Below, one piece after another: positions 9,301 through 16,328 of a DNA stretch of 20,227 nucleotides (the stretch's first letter is position 1; each line of letters opens with the position of its first letter). The notes beneath the pieces are model-generated. The model was not told the origin of the DNA and made no database searches. It was given only the letters and a program-made list of their open reading frames with translations. Origin of the DNA: Saprospiraceae bacterium (GTDB lineage: Bacteria; Bacteroidota; Bacteroidia; Bacteroidales; JAIPBB01); the NCBI GenBank assembly GCA_021739805.1, contig JAIPBB010000049.1, forward strand, positions 1-20,227. Direction: 5' to 3'. The position numbers and the translations under genes are program-made.

Positions 9301-9823
9301 TTATTTCCTTACCATTATTATTGACACAGCCATATTTCCCTGAACCGGGTACAAACTCATCATAAACATCAAAAAATCGTCCATTGTATGTTTTTCTTAA
9401 GCTGTCATGAATATAACCGGTTAATAAAAAATCATTTGAATATTCTGTACTAGCTTTTTCAGCATTTATTATGTAATCAAAATTATTTATGTTATAATAG
9501 ACATAATCACCTTTATGGCTTTTAATATTAGAATATTTGGCACCTATTTCAAAAATGAAGTCGTATTTACAAGGAACAATTTCTTTCCCTGAAGAATCAA
9601 TAATCCCATACTTACCTGAATAACTGCCATCTTCATTTACTTCCCCATCCAGAACTCTAACAGTTCCACAATTAAAATAACAAATCCATGCATACCACTT
9701 TGAAATGGTATCGCCATTATTTACTATAGCAAATTTATCATTAGATCTAAGCTTTTTAAAATCCTGAGAATAGCATGAAATAGTTACTAATAGAGTAATT
9801 AACAAAAGATATAGTTTTTTCAT
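6335..9823 (-). CDS. Exported WG-repeat / TPR / CHAT-domain caspase-like protease
   Basis: This is a 1162-residue protein. An in-frame ATG 45 bases upstream (9868) exists, but the start at 9823 puts a typical signal peptide at the N-terminus (MKKLYLLL..., cleavage after SCYSQ at about residue 20). The Cys in that segment makes a lipoprotein possible but less likely. Domains in order are four WG-type repeats (about 71-90, 163-182, 208-226, 243-262), helical TPR-like repeats (about 263-630), a conserved pre-CHAT helical region starting SEKEKELFF (638), and a C-terminal CHAT peptidase domain (about 797-1162). The expected catalytic pair is present: His990 in LATHGFF and Cys1078 in LSACETGLGD. 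CHAT domains are clan CD (caspase/separase-like) cysteine peptidases that generally cleave specific protein partners. The gene lies 86 bases after the ankyrin-TPR-CHAT paralogue and 52 bases before the WG protein gene, so co-transcription is likely. The substrate is unknown. Confidence 0.88.
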   Translation of the reverse strand: MKKLYLLLITLLVTISCYSQDFKKLRSNDKFAIVNNGDTISKWYAWICYFNCGTVRVLDGEVNEDGSYSGKYGIIDSSGKEIVPCKYDFIFEIGAKYSNIKSHKGDYVYYNINNFDYIINAEKASTEYSNDFLLTGYIHDSLRKTYNGRFFDVYDEFVPGSGKYGCVNNNGKEIIACEYDYIAPSYKDIIKVFKGKLNDDGSPKKGFYGFYDISGNIIAPCTLKYDKVFYPYEDYLIINSKNNWGVLKLNGEIYIKPKYSYSKMFYEFAMLLFYENKYKTAYPILQKFESGYEDYSFNEDNELYPEFLSNLAYTEWMLGKTHMASIHYRDAQNSALNEENEKSILKYAEMGLKYSEFLITTNDYRNAEVTLYDIKVNLEEYDLLYSFEYAEMLRMYANLYNSTGNYILAEKYAKQALVLAENSKFLKQQNYDEFVQTYAEILSEKGGNRQSQLANLYRADSLFSVALEFNTKNKNDYSIIYYTIWQSMMRYDIAQLTDDKINSLNILTQVESVLSSNIDLIKTTFGENDPTYASSVQLQALVKIGLAKYLNKSAALKEYLVVLGKMQEATEIYKLVYGGDNSNVDYLQSLNNEALLHFIISNNNPELSESELKIAKQIFDNVIKYTYDYVFENFSFMSEKEKELFFATLNNRFEGFYSYALKSKFLKPENTADVYNTILKNKGLILKSSTALKNQVYENGDPDLISKYEEWLKMKDKLAQINLAANQNDNFKNNEDKRIVDTEELNNLEKEIVQSVSINSLERLKDIKWENIKNDLDSNEAAIEFIHFNLWNRGFTDSTIYCALIVKAESQYPEMIPLFEEKQLLLLIDKETSGSYSFVKKLYGEDSKLYDLIWKPLEGSLKGVKTIYLSPTGLLHKISFPAICKKQNIHLCDNYNINTQSTTGKVHAPENSAIDTNLTADIYGGINYNTDSTKTEIWNYLDGTLTETQIINFFLEDKKIKTNYFTDTEASENTFKTSSSECNILHLATHGFFYPSREEEKKEISKSEIPSRSSNSGFGVYQFVKNKNPLMRSGLVLAGANEVWEKQYSFNNEDGVLTALEVSNIDLRRTQLVVLSACETGLGDIRGTEGVYGLQRAFKMAGAKFLIMSLWEVPDKETEEFMTTFYSKLLNLKDIKQAFSQTQREMRAKYDPYFWAAFVLIE

Positions 9824-9909
9824 ACTTCTAGTTAATTGGAAATTAAAGTTATGTTTGTCATTTTTCATAATATTCTTAAAGTTATATTACTGCTAAATTC
9901 TAAAATCAA

Positions 9910-12900
9910 CTACTCAATCAACACAAAAGCAGCCCAATAGTAAGGGTCATATTTTTGTCGCATTTCGTTTTGAGCTGTTCGGAATGCTTCCCGAATGTCC
10001 ATACCTTTAAGCCAATTATCATAAAACAATTGCATAAGTTTTGAAGTGTGGTAATCCGGCACTTCCCACAAACTCATTATGATATAATCAACTCCTGCCA
10101 TTTTAAATGACCTTTGCAAGCCGTAAACTCCTTCGCTGCCTTTAATATCTCCTAGACCTGTTTCACAAGCTGACATCACAACAAGTTTAGTGTTTGATAA
10201 ATTAAGATTTGAAATTTCGTAGGCTGTAAGTATTCCATCATCAATTCCCTGAATTGGTCTTTCTCCTTTCCAAACTCTGTTTGCTCCGGCAAATATTAAA
10301 CCCGAACGAAACAATGGATTTTTTGCTTGTGTAAATGCTCTGGCAGCAGAATTTTCATTTCCTGCGTTTCTTGTGGCATCTTCCTTTTCAGAAATACTTA
10401 ATTGCTTTGGGTCGGGGCTAAAAAAACCATGAGTAGCTATGTGAGCAATATTTGGCTCTTTTAAACCTGAAAGCATTTTAAAAGATTCTTCGGTGGCAAA
10501 CAAACTCATATTTGTTTTTGTGGGAATACTTTTTTTCTCAAACATTGAATTTATGCTATCAACTTCTTCAACCGTACCTGAAAGAAATGAAAACTCACCG
10601 CCCCTTGTACTATCTGTGACAAAGGAAACATTTCTTGCTGTAGATGTTGATATATCAGTTATTCCCCTTTGTTCTAAAGCAGTTGAAGTCATTGTTGTAC
10701 TGTCAAGATTATATTCAATTCCACCAAAGAGATATAGCTTTATATCTTGAATTAATTTGAAGGATTTTTTATCATAACAAAGGTTTCTGGTGCTACTCAT
10801 ATAGTTCATTGAATATTTATCGGAAAGATAAACTGTATCATTAGTTTGGATAGCATCAAAAGCTATCTTATGAAGCAAACCTGTAGGAGAATAATAAACT
10901 TTATTTATTCCTTTTAAATATGGCTCAATTGGTGCCCAAATCAAATCGTAAAGTTCAGTTTTATATTTAGCACTATCAGTAAACATATTTTGGCTTTGTT
11001 TGAGTTTTGTGCCATAAAGCCATGACACATAAGGAGAAGCACTTAATGAAGCTTTCTCGCCAATAAGATTTTCCAGGTCTTTCTTATTAAAAAGGTAAAC
11101 CATTTTAGGATATTTAAAATCTTTTCTTATTAAAAGGGCACAATACATAATACTATCGGTCCAACATGTATCATTATATTGAAAATGGATAAACTCAATA
11201 GCAGTTTCGTCATCAGAAAGTCTTTCTTTAACATCTTCGAATTTGAATTTTAAGTTTTTAAGCATGAATGATAGATTTTCAGATTTTCGAGACATCTCCT
11301 TTTCCTGTAATGCCAGTAGTTGTTCAAGGGAATCAACATCATGTTTTCGATTATTTTCTGCCTGGGAATATAATTCTGAAATTAGTTTTTTGTTTTTTGT
11401 AAAACTATCATAAAGTGAAATAAGCTCATCATCATTACTATTCAAAATACTTTGTCGAAGCATAGTCCCTGATTGAAGCAATAGTCCTTTATAAGATAAA
11501 GCATTATTATAAGCTGCAATCTCCATTTCCGGCAACTCTTTTCTGAATTTATAATTTATTGAATAATATATCTCATAATTTGCTTCTATTTTTTTTAGAA
11601 ATTTTTCCTTTTCATTTTCAGAAAGAAAACTAAAAACCGATGAAATTTGTTGATTAATTAGTGTGTTTGATTTACTATAGTTCCTCCAGCATTCTTCCGG
11701 TTTATTCATCAAATTATATACTGTTCCGAGATTACTATAATTGATAAAGTTATCATGGTGGTTCTCACCGAAAATTTTAATATTTATTTCCAATGCTTTA
11801 TTGTATAAATCCAGAGCATCTTCATATTTTCCAATATCACAATATAAATTTCCAAGATTGTTAAGAGCCAAAGAATAGTTAGGATGTTCGTCACTAAAGA
11901 CGTCCTTAGTAATTTTTAAGGATTCTTTAAGTAACACTATTGCTGTATCAATTCGTCCAGTATTTCTATAAACACTTGCCAAATTGGTCAAAGTGAGAGA
12001 ATAAGCAGATGAATTTGTATGCCCGTTGTGCTTTCTGATTTTAATGCATTTCATATTAAGCTCAATAGCCTCATCATAGTAATATACTTTGGAATAGAGG
12101 AGGGCGAGATTATTTAGAGATTCAGCATAACTTGGATGCCAGGGTCCAAATATCTTTTTTCTAATATTTGCTGATTCGATATAATAATTTTCTGCTTTTT
12201 TATAATTACCCAAATCTAAATAAAAACCACCAATTAAGTTAAGGTTTATTGCCAAACTGCTATGTTCGTTTCCAAGTGCTTTTCGTAGAATTTTTTCGGA
12301 TAAAAGAAAGTATTCTTCTGCTTTTTTATAGTCGCCCATATCACTATAAAGCGAACCAAGATACTGGTTTACAAATCCAAAATCCGGATGATTTTCATCA
12401 ACAACTTTAAGTCTTAATTGGAGAGATTCCAGATAACATTTCTCAGCAGATTTATAATCACCTTTTTCCTGTAAATACATTCCTTTATTTGCTAGTGTGA
12501 TATATAAGTCTATTATGCTTTGTGGCATCTTTTGCCGATAAATTTCAATAGCTTCATCAGTATGCTTTATTGCAGCCTCATATTGGCTTAAAGCTTTTTC
12601 ATTCAGGGCAAGATTACTTAATCCCATAGCATAATCTGAATGATTTTTACCCCTTATTTTATCAATGATTAAAAGATATTCACTAAAAATAATTTTTGAT
12701 TCTATATATTCCCCCATTTTAAATTTTATAAGCCCATAGGTGCTTAATGCATAGCAATAATCAGGGTGATCTTTGCCTAAGAATTTTTCTCTTAGTTTTA
12801 AAGCAATTGATACTAGAGAATCAGCTTTCGAATATAAACCCCTATCGAAATTTAAAAGTGCATAACCATAAATAATAGTTGCATAAAAAGGTTTTTCCAT

Positions 12901-14544
12901 AAATGAGGTAGCTTCGATTAAGTCAATAATGGTAAGAAATAATTGTTCTGCTTCATTGAACTTTGCCATTTTAACATATAAGTTCGCAAGTCTAAAAAGA
13001 GAATTCAAATAATTAAAACTGTATTTGCCGAGACTATCCAGAAATATTGGAATTGCTAATGTGTCATACTTTTCTGCCAGACTGTATTTCCCTTCCCGCA
13101 TATAGAAACCACCCAGATTACCCATTGCTTTCGCATAAAATATATGTTTTTCTCCAAATGTATTTTTTGACAGATCTAATGATTCAAGAAGCATTTTCTC
13201 TGATTTTTCAATTTCTTCAATTTCTTCATAAGCTATTGCAAGCGAATTCAATTGCATTAGGTATTCTGTATGCTTTTTACCATAAATCTTTTCTGTTATT
13301 TTACAAGATTCTTCCAATAACTTAATCCTTTCATGAAATTTCCCTGATTTTTCATAAAGGTCACACAAATACCCAAGGATTTCAATATACTCTTTGCTAT
13401 TTTTATCGAAAATATCAACTATAAGTTTTTGTAGAACTAAATAATAATATTCTGATGAATCATGATTTTGATTCATTTCATACATATGAGCAATATTCCC
13501 TAAAGCAATCCTTAAATTGTAACTTGATTCACCTGGATTTTCTTGGGCTTTTTTAAGTGCTAAATGAGCAAAATTCATAGCAGATTTATAATCACCATCA
13601 CGATTCTTACGTAAAAGCCTCTTATTGACATCTAACCAATCAAGAGAATTATAAAATTCTACAGGATTATTCAAATAAGACACAATATCAGGATGGTTAT
13701 TTTCATTTGCATAGTCAATTGCATTTTTATTGTTTTTATCTTTCAAAGTTTTATCAGCTCCTTTTTCCATTAAAAGTTCGATAATCTCAATATTTCCATT
13801 ATATGCAGCTAAGATTAAGGGTGTATATCCAAGATTACTATGTAAATTAACATCAATGCCTTTTTCAATTAGAATCTTTGTAATTTCATATAAATCATCC
13901 CTTGCTGAAAAATGCAAAAGAGACAATCCACCAACTGAGCATAAATTCACATCTGCTCCTCTATTTATAAGTAGTTTAACAGTGGTATCATTGAAATTTG
14001 TTAGAGCATACATTAATGCTGTGGAGCTATCCGATTTAGAAAAATAATTTAACTCAGCTCCTTGTAAAACCAGATATTTAATAACTTTTGTATTCCCATA
14101 ATAGGCTGCCCAAATAAGAGGAGACCAACCACTAAAAGAAGAATCTGCTAATGACATTTCCGGTTGACTAACATCAATATTTAATTCTTCTACCAAATAT
14201 TTTGTTAACTCAAAATGACCATATCCGGCTGCAATACATAGTAAGTTCCCATAATAGTAACTTCTAGTTGAATCTGCCCATAATATTGCTTTTACATTAA
14301 AGTTTGCCTTAGCATCAACAAAACATTTAAAAAGCTCAACATCTCCGGTTTGTGCAGCATAATAAATCATTGGAGTACCCGAAGTGTCAACAGAATTTGG
14401 ATTAGATCCTTTTTTTAATAATTCACAAACTAAGTTCTTATCTTTATTGAAAATGGCAGATTTTAACTCGTTGGGTTTGCTCTCTTGGGAGAAAGAATTT
14501 AAGGAATAAATGAGTAGAAGAATAATTGTAAAATTCTTTTGCAT
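9910..14544 (-). CDS. Exported ankyrin / TPR / CHAT-domain caspase-like protease
   Basis: This is a 1544-residue protein with a Sec signal peptide (residues 1-20, ending SLNSFSQ). About eight ankyrin repeats follow (residues ~25-293), several with the classic TPL-x-x-A-A-x-x-G-N and hydrophobic-L-L-x-x-G-A-D signatures. Next come about fifteen TPRs of the ~42-residue kinesin-light-chain type (about 310-960, with repeated N-L-A/G-x-x-Y and F-G-x-x-H motifs), a pre-CHAT helical region beginning SENEKEKFL (975), and a CHAT peptidase domain (about 1130-1544). His1372 (IATHGFF) and Cys1460 (MSACETG) form an intact dyad with the same 88-residue spacing as the paralogue. The C-termini of the two proteases are almost identical (YDPY-Y/F-WAAFVLIE). 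It is the first gene of the minus-strand operon. A weak TAAATTTA box lies 24 bases before the start. Ankyrin and TPR regions probably recognise protein partners and control the peptidase. Function is unknown. Confidence 0.9.
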   Translation of the reverse strand: MQKNFTIILLLIYSLNSFSQESKPNELKSAIFNKDKNLVCELLKKGSNPNSVDTSGTPMIYYAAQTGDVELFKCFVDAKANFNVKAILWADSTRSYYYGNLLCIAAGYGHFELTKYLVEELNIDVSQPEMSLADSSFSGWSPLIWAAYYGNTKVIKYLVLQGAELNYFSKSDSSTALMYALTNFNDTTVKLLINRGADVNLCSVGGLSLLHFSARDDLYEITKILIEKGIDVNLHSNLGYTPLILAAYNGNIEIIELLMEKGADKTLKDKNNKNAIDYANENNHPDIVSYLNNPVEFYNSLDWLDVNKRLLRKNRDGDYKSAMNFAHLALKKAQENPGESSYNLRIALGNIAHMYEMNQNHDSSEYYYLVLQKLIVDIFDKNSKEYIEILGYLCDLYEKSGKFHERIKLLEESCKITEKIYGKKHTEYLMQLNSLAIAYEEIEEIEKSEKMLLESLDLSKNTFGEKHIFYAKAMGNLGGFYMREGKYSLAEKYDTLAIPIFLDSLGKYSFNYLNSLFRLANLYVKMAKFNEAEQLFLTIIDLIEATSFMEKPFYATIIYGYALLNFDRGLYSKADSLVSIALKLREKFLGKDHPDYCYALSTYGLIKFKMGEYIESKIIFSEYLLIIDKIRGKNHSDYAMGLSNLALNEKALSQYEAAIKHTDEAIEIYRQKMPQSIIDLYITLANKGMYLQEKGDYKSAEKCYLESLQLRLKVVDENHPDFGFVNQYLGSLYSDMGDYKKAEEYFLLSEKILRKALGNEHSSLAINLNLIGGFYLDLGNYKKAENYYIESANIRKKIFGPWHPSYAESLNNLALLYSKVYYYDEAIELNMKCIKIRKHNGHTNSSAYSLTLTNLASVYRNTGRIDTAIVLLKESLKITKDVFSDEHPNYSLALNNLGNLYCDIGKYEDALDLYNKALEINIKIFGENHHDNFINYSNLGTVYNLMNKPEECWRNYSKSNTLINQQISSVFSFLSENEKEKFLKKIEANYEIYYSINYKFRKELPEMEIAAYNNALSYKGLLLQSGTMLRQSILNSNDDELISLYDSFTKNKKLISELYSQAENNRKHDVDSLEQLLALQEKEMSRKSENLSFMLKNLKFKFEDVKERLSDDETAIEFIHFQYNDTCWTDSIMYCALLIRKDFKYPKMVYLFNKKDLENLIGEKASLSASPYVSWLYGTKLKQSQNMFTDSAKYKTELYDLIWAPIEPYLKGINKVYYSPTGLLHKIAFDAIQTNDTVYLSDKYSMNYMSSTRNLCYDKKSFKLIQDIKLYLFGGIEYNLDSTTMTSTALEQRGITDISTSTARNVSFVTDSTRGGEFSFLSGTVEEVDSINSMFEKKSIPTKTNMSLFATEESFKMLSGLKEPNIAHIATHGFFSPDPKQLSISEKEDATRNAGNENSAARAFTQAKNPLFRSGLIFAGANRVWKGERPIQGIDDGILTAYEISNLNLSNTKLVVMSACETGLGDIKGSEGVYGLQRSFKMAGVDYIIMSLWEVPDYHTSKLMQLFYDNWLKGMDIREAFRTAQNEMRQKYDPYYWAAFVLIE

Positions 14545-14643
14545 AATCTATTATTAAAATCAGGTAATAAATTTACGAAAAGAAATGGAAGTAAATAGGG
14601 TTGATATTAATTTTTTTTGATTTAATAATGATAAGTGTTGAAT

Positions 14644-14680
14644 TAAAATAAAAAGCCCGGCACTAAAGTACCAGGCTTTT
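14644..14680 (-). terminator. Rho-independent-type terminator downstream of tRNA-Ser
   Basis: On the minus strand a 13-bp stem (AAAAGCCTGGTAC paired with GTGCCGGGCTTTT, including three G-U pairs) closes on a TTTA loop and runs into a T-rich tail (TTTTTATTTT). It begins six bases after the tRNA 3' end, so it should end tRNA transcription before the ankyrin-CHAT gene at 14544. Confidence 0.82.
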
Positions 14681-14685
14681 GGTTG

Positions 14686-14770
14686 CGGAGAAAGAGGGAT
14701 TCGAACCCCCGGTACCTCTTGGTACAACGGTTTTCAAGACCGCCGCATTAAACCGCTCTGCCATTTCTCC
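14686..14770 (-). tRNA. tRNA-Ser (anticodon UGA)
   Basis: This is an 85-nt cloverleaf on the minus strand. The acceptor stem GGAGAAA pairs perfectly with TTTCTCC and is followed by discriminator G. The anticodon stem GCGGT/ACCGT encloses loop CTTGAAA, giving anticodon TGA at 14734-14736. The long variable arm (GTACC-AAGA-GGTAC) is the class II feature that marks it as serine. The T arm has the TTCGAAT loop. The 3' CCA is not encoded and must be added after transcription. Confidence 0.96.
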
Positions 14771-14774
14771 GCCG

Positions 14775-14802
14775 CAAAAATACAATTTTTTTTAAGTCGC
14801 AA
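14775..14802 (-). promoter_or_regulatory. Bacteroidota-type promoter for tRNA-Ser
   Basis: A perfect -7 box TATTTTTG (14782-14775, minus strand) ends 4 bases before the mature tRNA 5' end, which would put the transcription start at or next to the first tRNA base. A TTG at 14802-14800 gives a plausible -33 element with a 17-base spacer. Confidence 0.6.
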
Positions 14803-14899
14803 TAAAAAAATATAACATTTTACCTAAATTATTGTTTTCGTCTTCCTAATCTGCAATACTTCTTATATTTACAAACTTATATAGTAAACAAGACTTGTA

Positions 14900-14940
14900 A
14901 TTTGAATTTTATTTTTTTGTTATTACATTTGAATTTTATT
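14900..14940 (+). repeat. Exact 14-bp direct repeat at the lipoprotein promoter
   Basis: ATTTGAATTTTATT occurs at 14900-14913 and again at 14927-14940, a period of 27 bases. The two copies supply the TTTG of the proposed -33 element and the TTTG of the proposed -7 element. They may be an operator or a by-product of duplication in AT-rich DNA. Confidence 0.65.
14901..14931 (+). promoter_or_regulatory. Bacteroidota-type promoter upstream of the lipoprotein/rhodanese genes
   Basis: TTTG at 14901-14904 and TACATTTG at 14924-14931 are separated by 19 bases. This fits the Bacteroidota primary sigma factor pattern (TTTG, about 19-20 bases, TAnnTTTG). Transcription would start near 14936-14938, leaving a leader of about 60 bases before the ATG at 14999. 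A second -7-like match, TAATTTTG (14942-14949), lacks a well-spaced -33 element. Confidence 0.62.
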
Positions 14941-14998
14941 GTAATTTTGATTTCACATTTAATAAAAGAAAATTTATAATTAATTAAAATCATAAAAA

Positions 14999-15457
14999 AT
15001 GAAACTAGCAAAATTATTAAGTAAAGGAATATTGTTATTTATTTTGGTTTTCGGTCTTTCTGTAGTGATTAATTCATGCAAAAGCGATGGATGTATGGAC
15101 AATACAGCATTAAACTACGACAGTGAGGCAGGAAAAGATGATGGTAGTTGTATATACCCTTCAGATAAATTAGTCGGCTCCTGGTCGGCTGTTGACTCAG
15201 TTGGTAGTGGAGGAATTGGCTATAATGTAACTATTACAAAAAGCACTAATGAAAATATTAAAATATCAGCAGTTCGCCCTACAACCCCTGACTATTTTTA
15301 TAATGATTTAATTCTTACTGTTAATTGGCTTGAATTAAAAGTTTCATCAGGAGATTCAATCACAGGTACTATTGTGAATGAAAATGACTTTCATATTGAG
15401 TATATGTTTGGGCAGGTTGGAAGTGCTTATAAGGTAAAAGTTTACTACACAAGATAA
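14999..15457 (+). CDS. Small lipoprotein with a 'DDGSC' motif and lipocalin-like domain
   Basis: This is a 152-residue protein. The N-terminal hydrophobic segment ends in VVINSC, a lipobox with the lipid-modified Cys at residue 27. It is followed by KSD, which loosely resembles the acidic export signal of Bacteroidota surface lipoproteins. Residues 32-51 form a Cys-bounded motif (CMDNTALNYDS...KDDGSC) of the type common in Bacteroidota secreted proteins, where it reads C-x-D-x-x-A-x-N-Y-x-x-x-A-x-x-D-D-G-S-C. From about residue 56 the sequence KLVGSWSAVDSV and the following strands look like a lipocalin-like/META-type small beta-barrel. The protein probably sits on the outer membrane. Ligand and function are unknown. 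The rhodanese gene starts 29 bases downstream, so the two may be co-transcribed. Confidence 0.75.
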   Translation: MKLAKLLSKGILLFILVFGLSVVINSCKSDGCMDNTALNYDSEAGKDDGSCIYPSDKLVGSWSAVDSVGSGGIGYNVTITKSTNENIKISAVRPTTPDYFYNDLILTVNWLELKVSSGDSITGTIVNENDFHIEYMFGQVGSAYKVKVYYTR

Positions 15458-15486
15458 AAACAATTTAAATTTTAAGGAAAATAAAA

Positions 15487-16188
15487 TTGGGAAAAACCAA
15501 TAGCATTCTAATAATTATTTCAATTTTATTCTTTTCTAATTATTGTTATGCACGGAAAGAATCAAAAATTGATACTGTTTATGCAAATATAACAGTTCAA
15601 CAAGCTGATTCTTTAATCAAGGCAAATGACACAAATGCAAATTTTGTTATCATAGATGTCAGAACTCCTGCTGAATATCATGGCTATAATATTGCAAATG
15701 CAATAAATATTAATTATTTCGACACTAGTTTCGTAAATCAACTCGATAGTCTTGACAGGGATAATATTTATCTTGTTTATTGTGGCTCAGGTGCTCGTAG
15801 TACAGCTGCTATGAATTATATGGATACATTGCAGTTTGCATTGGTTTACAATATGCTAGGGGGTATTAGCCAGTGGATGAACTCTGGTTTTCCGGTTGGT
15901 ACTTTTAACGTTTTTATCAATGAATTAAGAAATTCTTTTGTTGTTGACATTAGATTATTCCCAAATCCTGTTACTGATGTTTCAATAATTGAAATTCGTA
16001 GTGAGGAATTAATAAATTTTAAAATCGATATTTATAGTTTAGAAGGTGAGTTAGTAATTTCCAGTTTACTTAAATCAAATGATAAGTTTGAAATAAATAG
16101 TGAGTTTCTTGAAAACGGAATTTATTTTTATCAAATATCATCAGAATCCTTGATTTTAAATACAGGCAAATTTCTAATTGTTAAATAG
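15487..16188 (+). CDS. Secreted rhodanese-domain protein with T9SS type A sorting domain
   Basis: This is a 233-residue protein. The only reasonable start is TTG at 15487. The frame is closed by a stop at 15466 and has no ATG before the signal peptide, while an AAGGA sequence at 15474-15478 lies 8 bases upstream. A signal peptide (about residues 1-22) is followed by a rhodanese domain (about 34-137) with the D-V-R-T-x-x-E-Y motif and active-site loop CGSGARS, whose Cys99 is the expected persulfide-forming residue. Residues ~153-233 form a Por-type C-terminal sorting domain (RLFPNPVTD..., then strands ending ENGIYFYQIS...GKFLIVK). Rhodaneses move sulfane sulfur or act as phosphatase-like or binding modules. 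Here the protein should leave the cell or be attached to its surface through T9SS. The gene follows the lipoprotein closely. Sulfur donor and acceptor are unknown. Confidence 0.85.
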   Translation: MGKTNSILIIISILFFSNYCYARKESKIDTVYANITVQQADSLIKANDTNANFVIIDVRTPAEYHGYNIANAININYFDTSFVNQLDSLDRDNIYLVYCGSGARSTAAMNYMDTLQFALVYNMLGGISQWMNSGFPVGTFNVFINELRNSFVVDIRLFPNPVTDVSIIEIRSEELINFKIDIYSLEGELVISSLLKSNDKFEINSEFLENGIYFYQISSESLILNTGKFLIVK

Positions 16189-16304
16189 ATAAAAATTTCT
16201 TTATTATTACATGATTTTCAAGCTCCCCCAATGATTGATGTTTTGAAATATGAAACATTGTTACAATTGTTAACGTTATATTAACATTAAATTTGTGAAA
16301 TAAT

Positions 16305-16312
16305 TATCTTTG
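16305..16312 (+). promoter_or_regulatory. Bacteroidota-type -7 promoter box (TATCTTTG)
   Basis: This perfect TAnnTTTG match lies in the 140-base gap before the barrel gene, 16 bases from its ATG, in the frequent context TATCTTTGCA. No good TTTG lies 19-20 bases upstream, and the nearest (16292-16295) is too close. The start site would leave a leader of about 10 bases. Confidence 0.55.
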
Positions 16313-16328
16313 CAAATTATTTGAACCT

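Noticed and set aside
11665..13617. DNA tandem repeat array
   Set aside because: The periodicity of about 126 bases is explained by diverged TPR units in the protein; I saw no long exact nucleotide repeats there.
13730..14047. Plus-strand open frame of 105 codons
   Set aside because: It lies entirely antisense to the ankyrin region of the 1544-residue gene, has no signal or domain, and reflects the codon pattern of the real gene.
6335..14544. CRISPR-associated (Craspase-like) or gasdermin defence locus
   Set aside because: No CRISPR array, Cas/gRAMP gene, Csx30-like or gasdermin-like gene is present, and the CHAT proteins carry signal peptides, which argues against an intracellular immune role.
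3058..14770. Genomic island integrated at the tRNA-Ser 3' end
   Set aside because: The large operon does lie downstream of the tRNA 3' end, but I see no second copy of the tRNA end near 2950-3100, no integrase and no mobile-element gene. The tRNA also has its own intact promoter and terminator.
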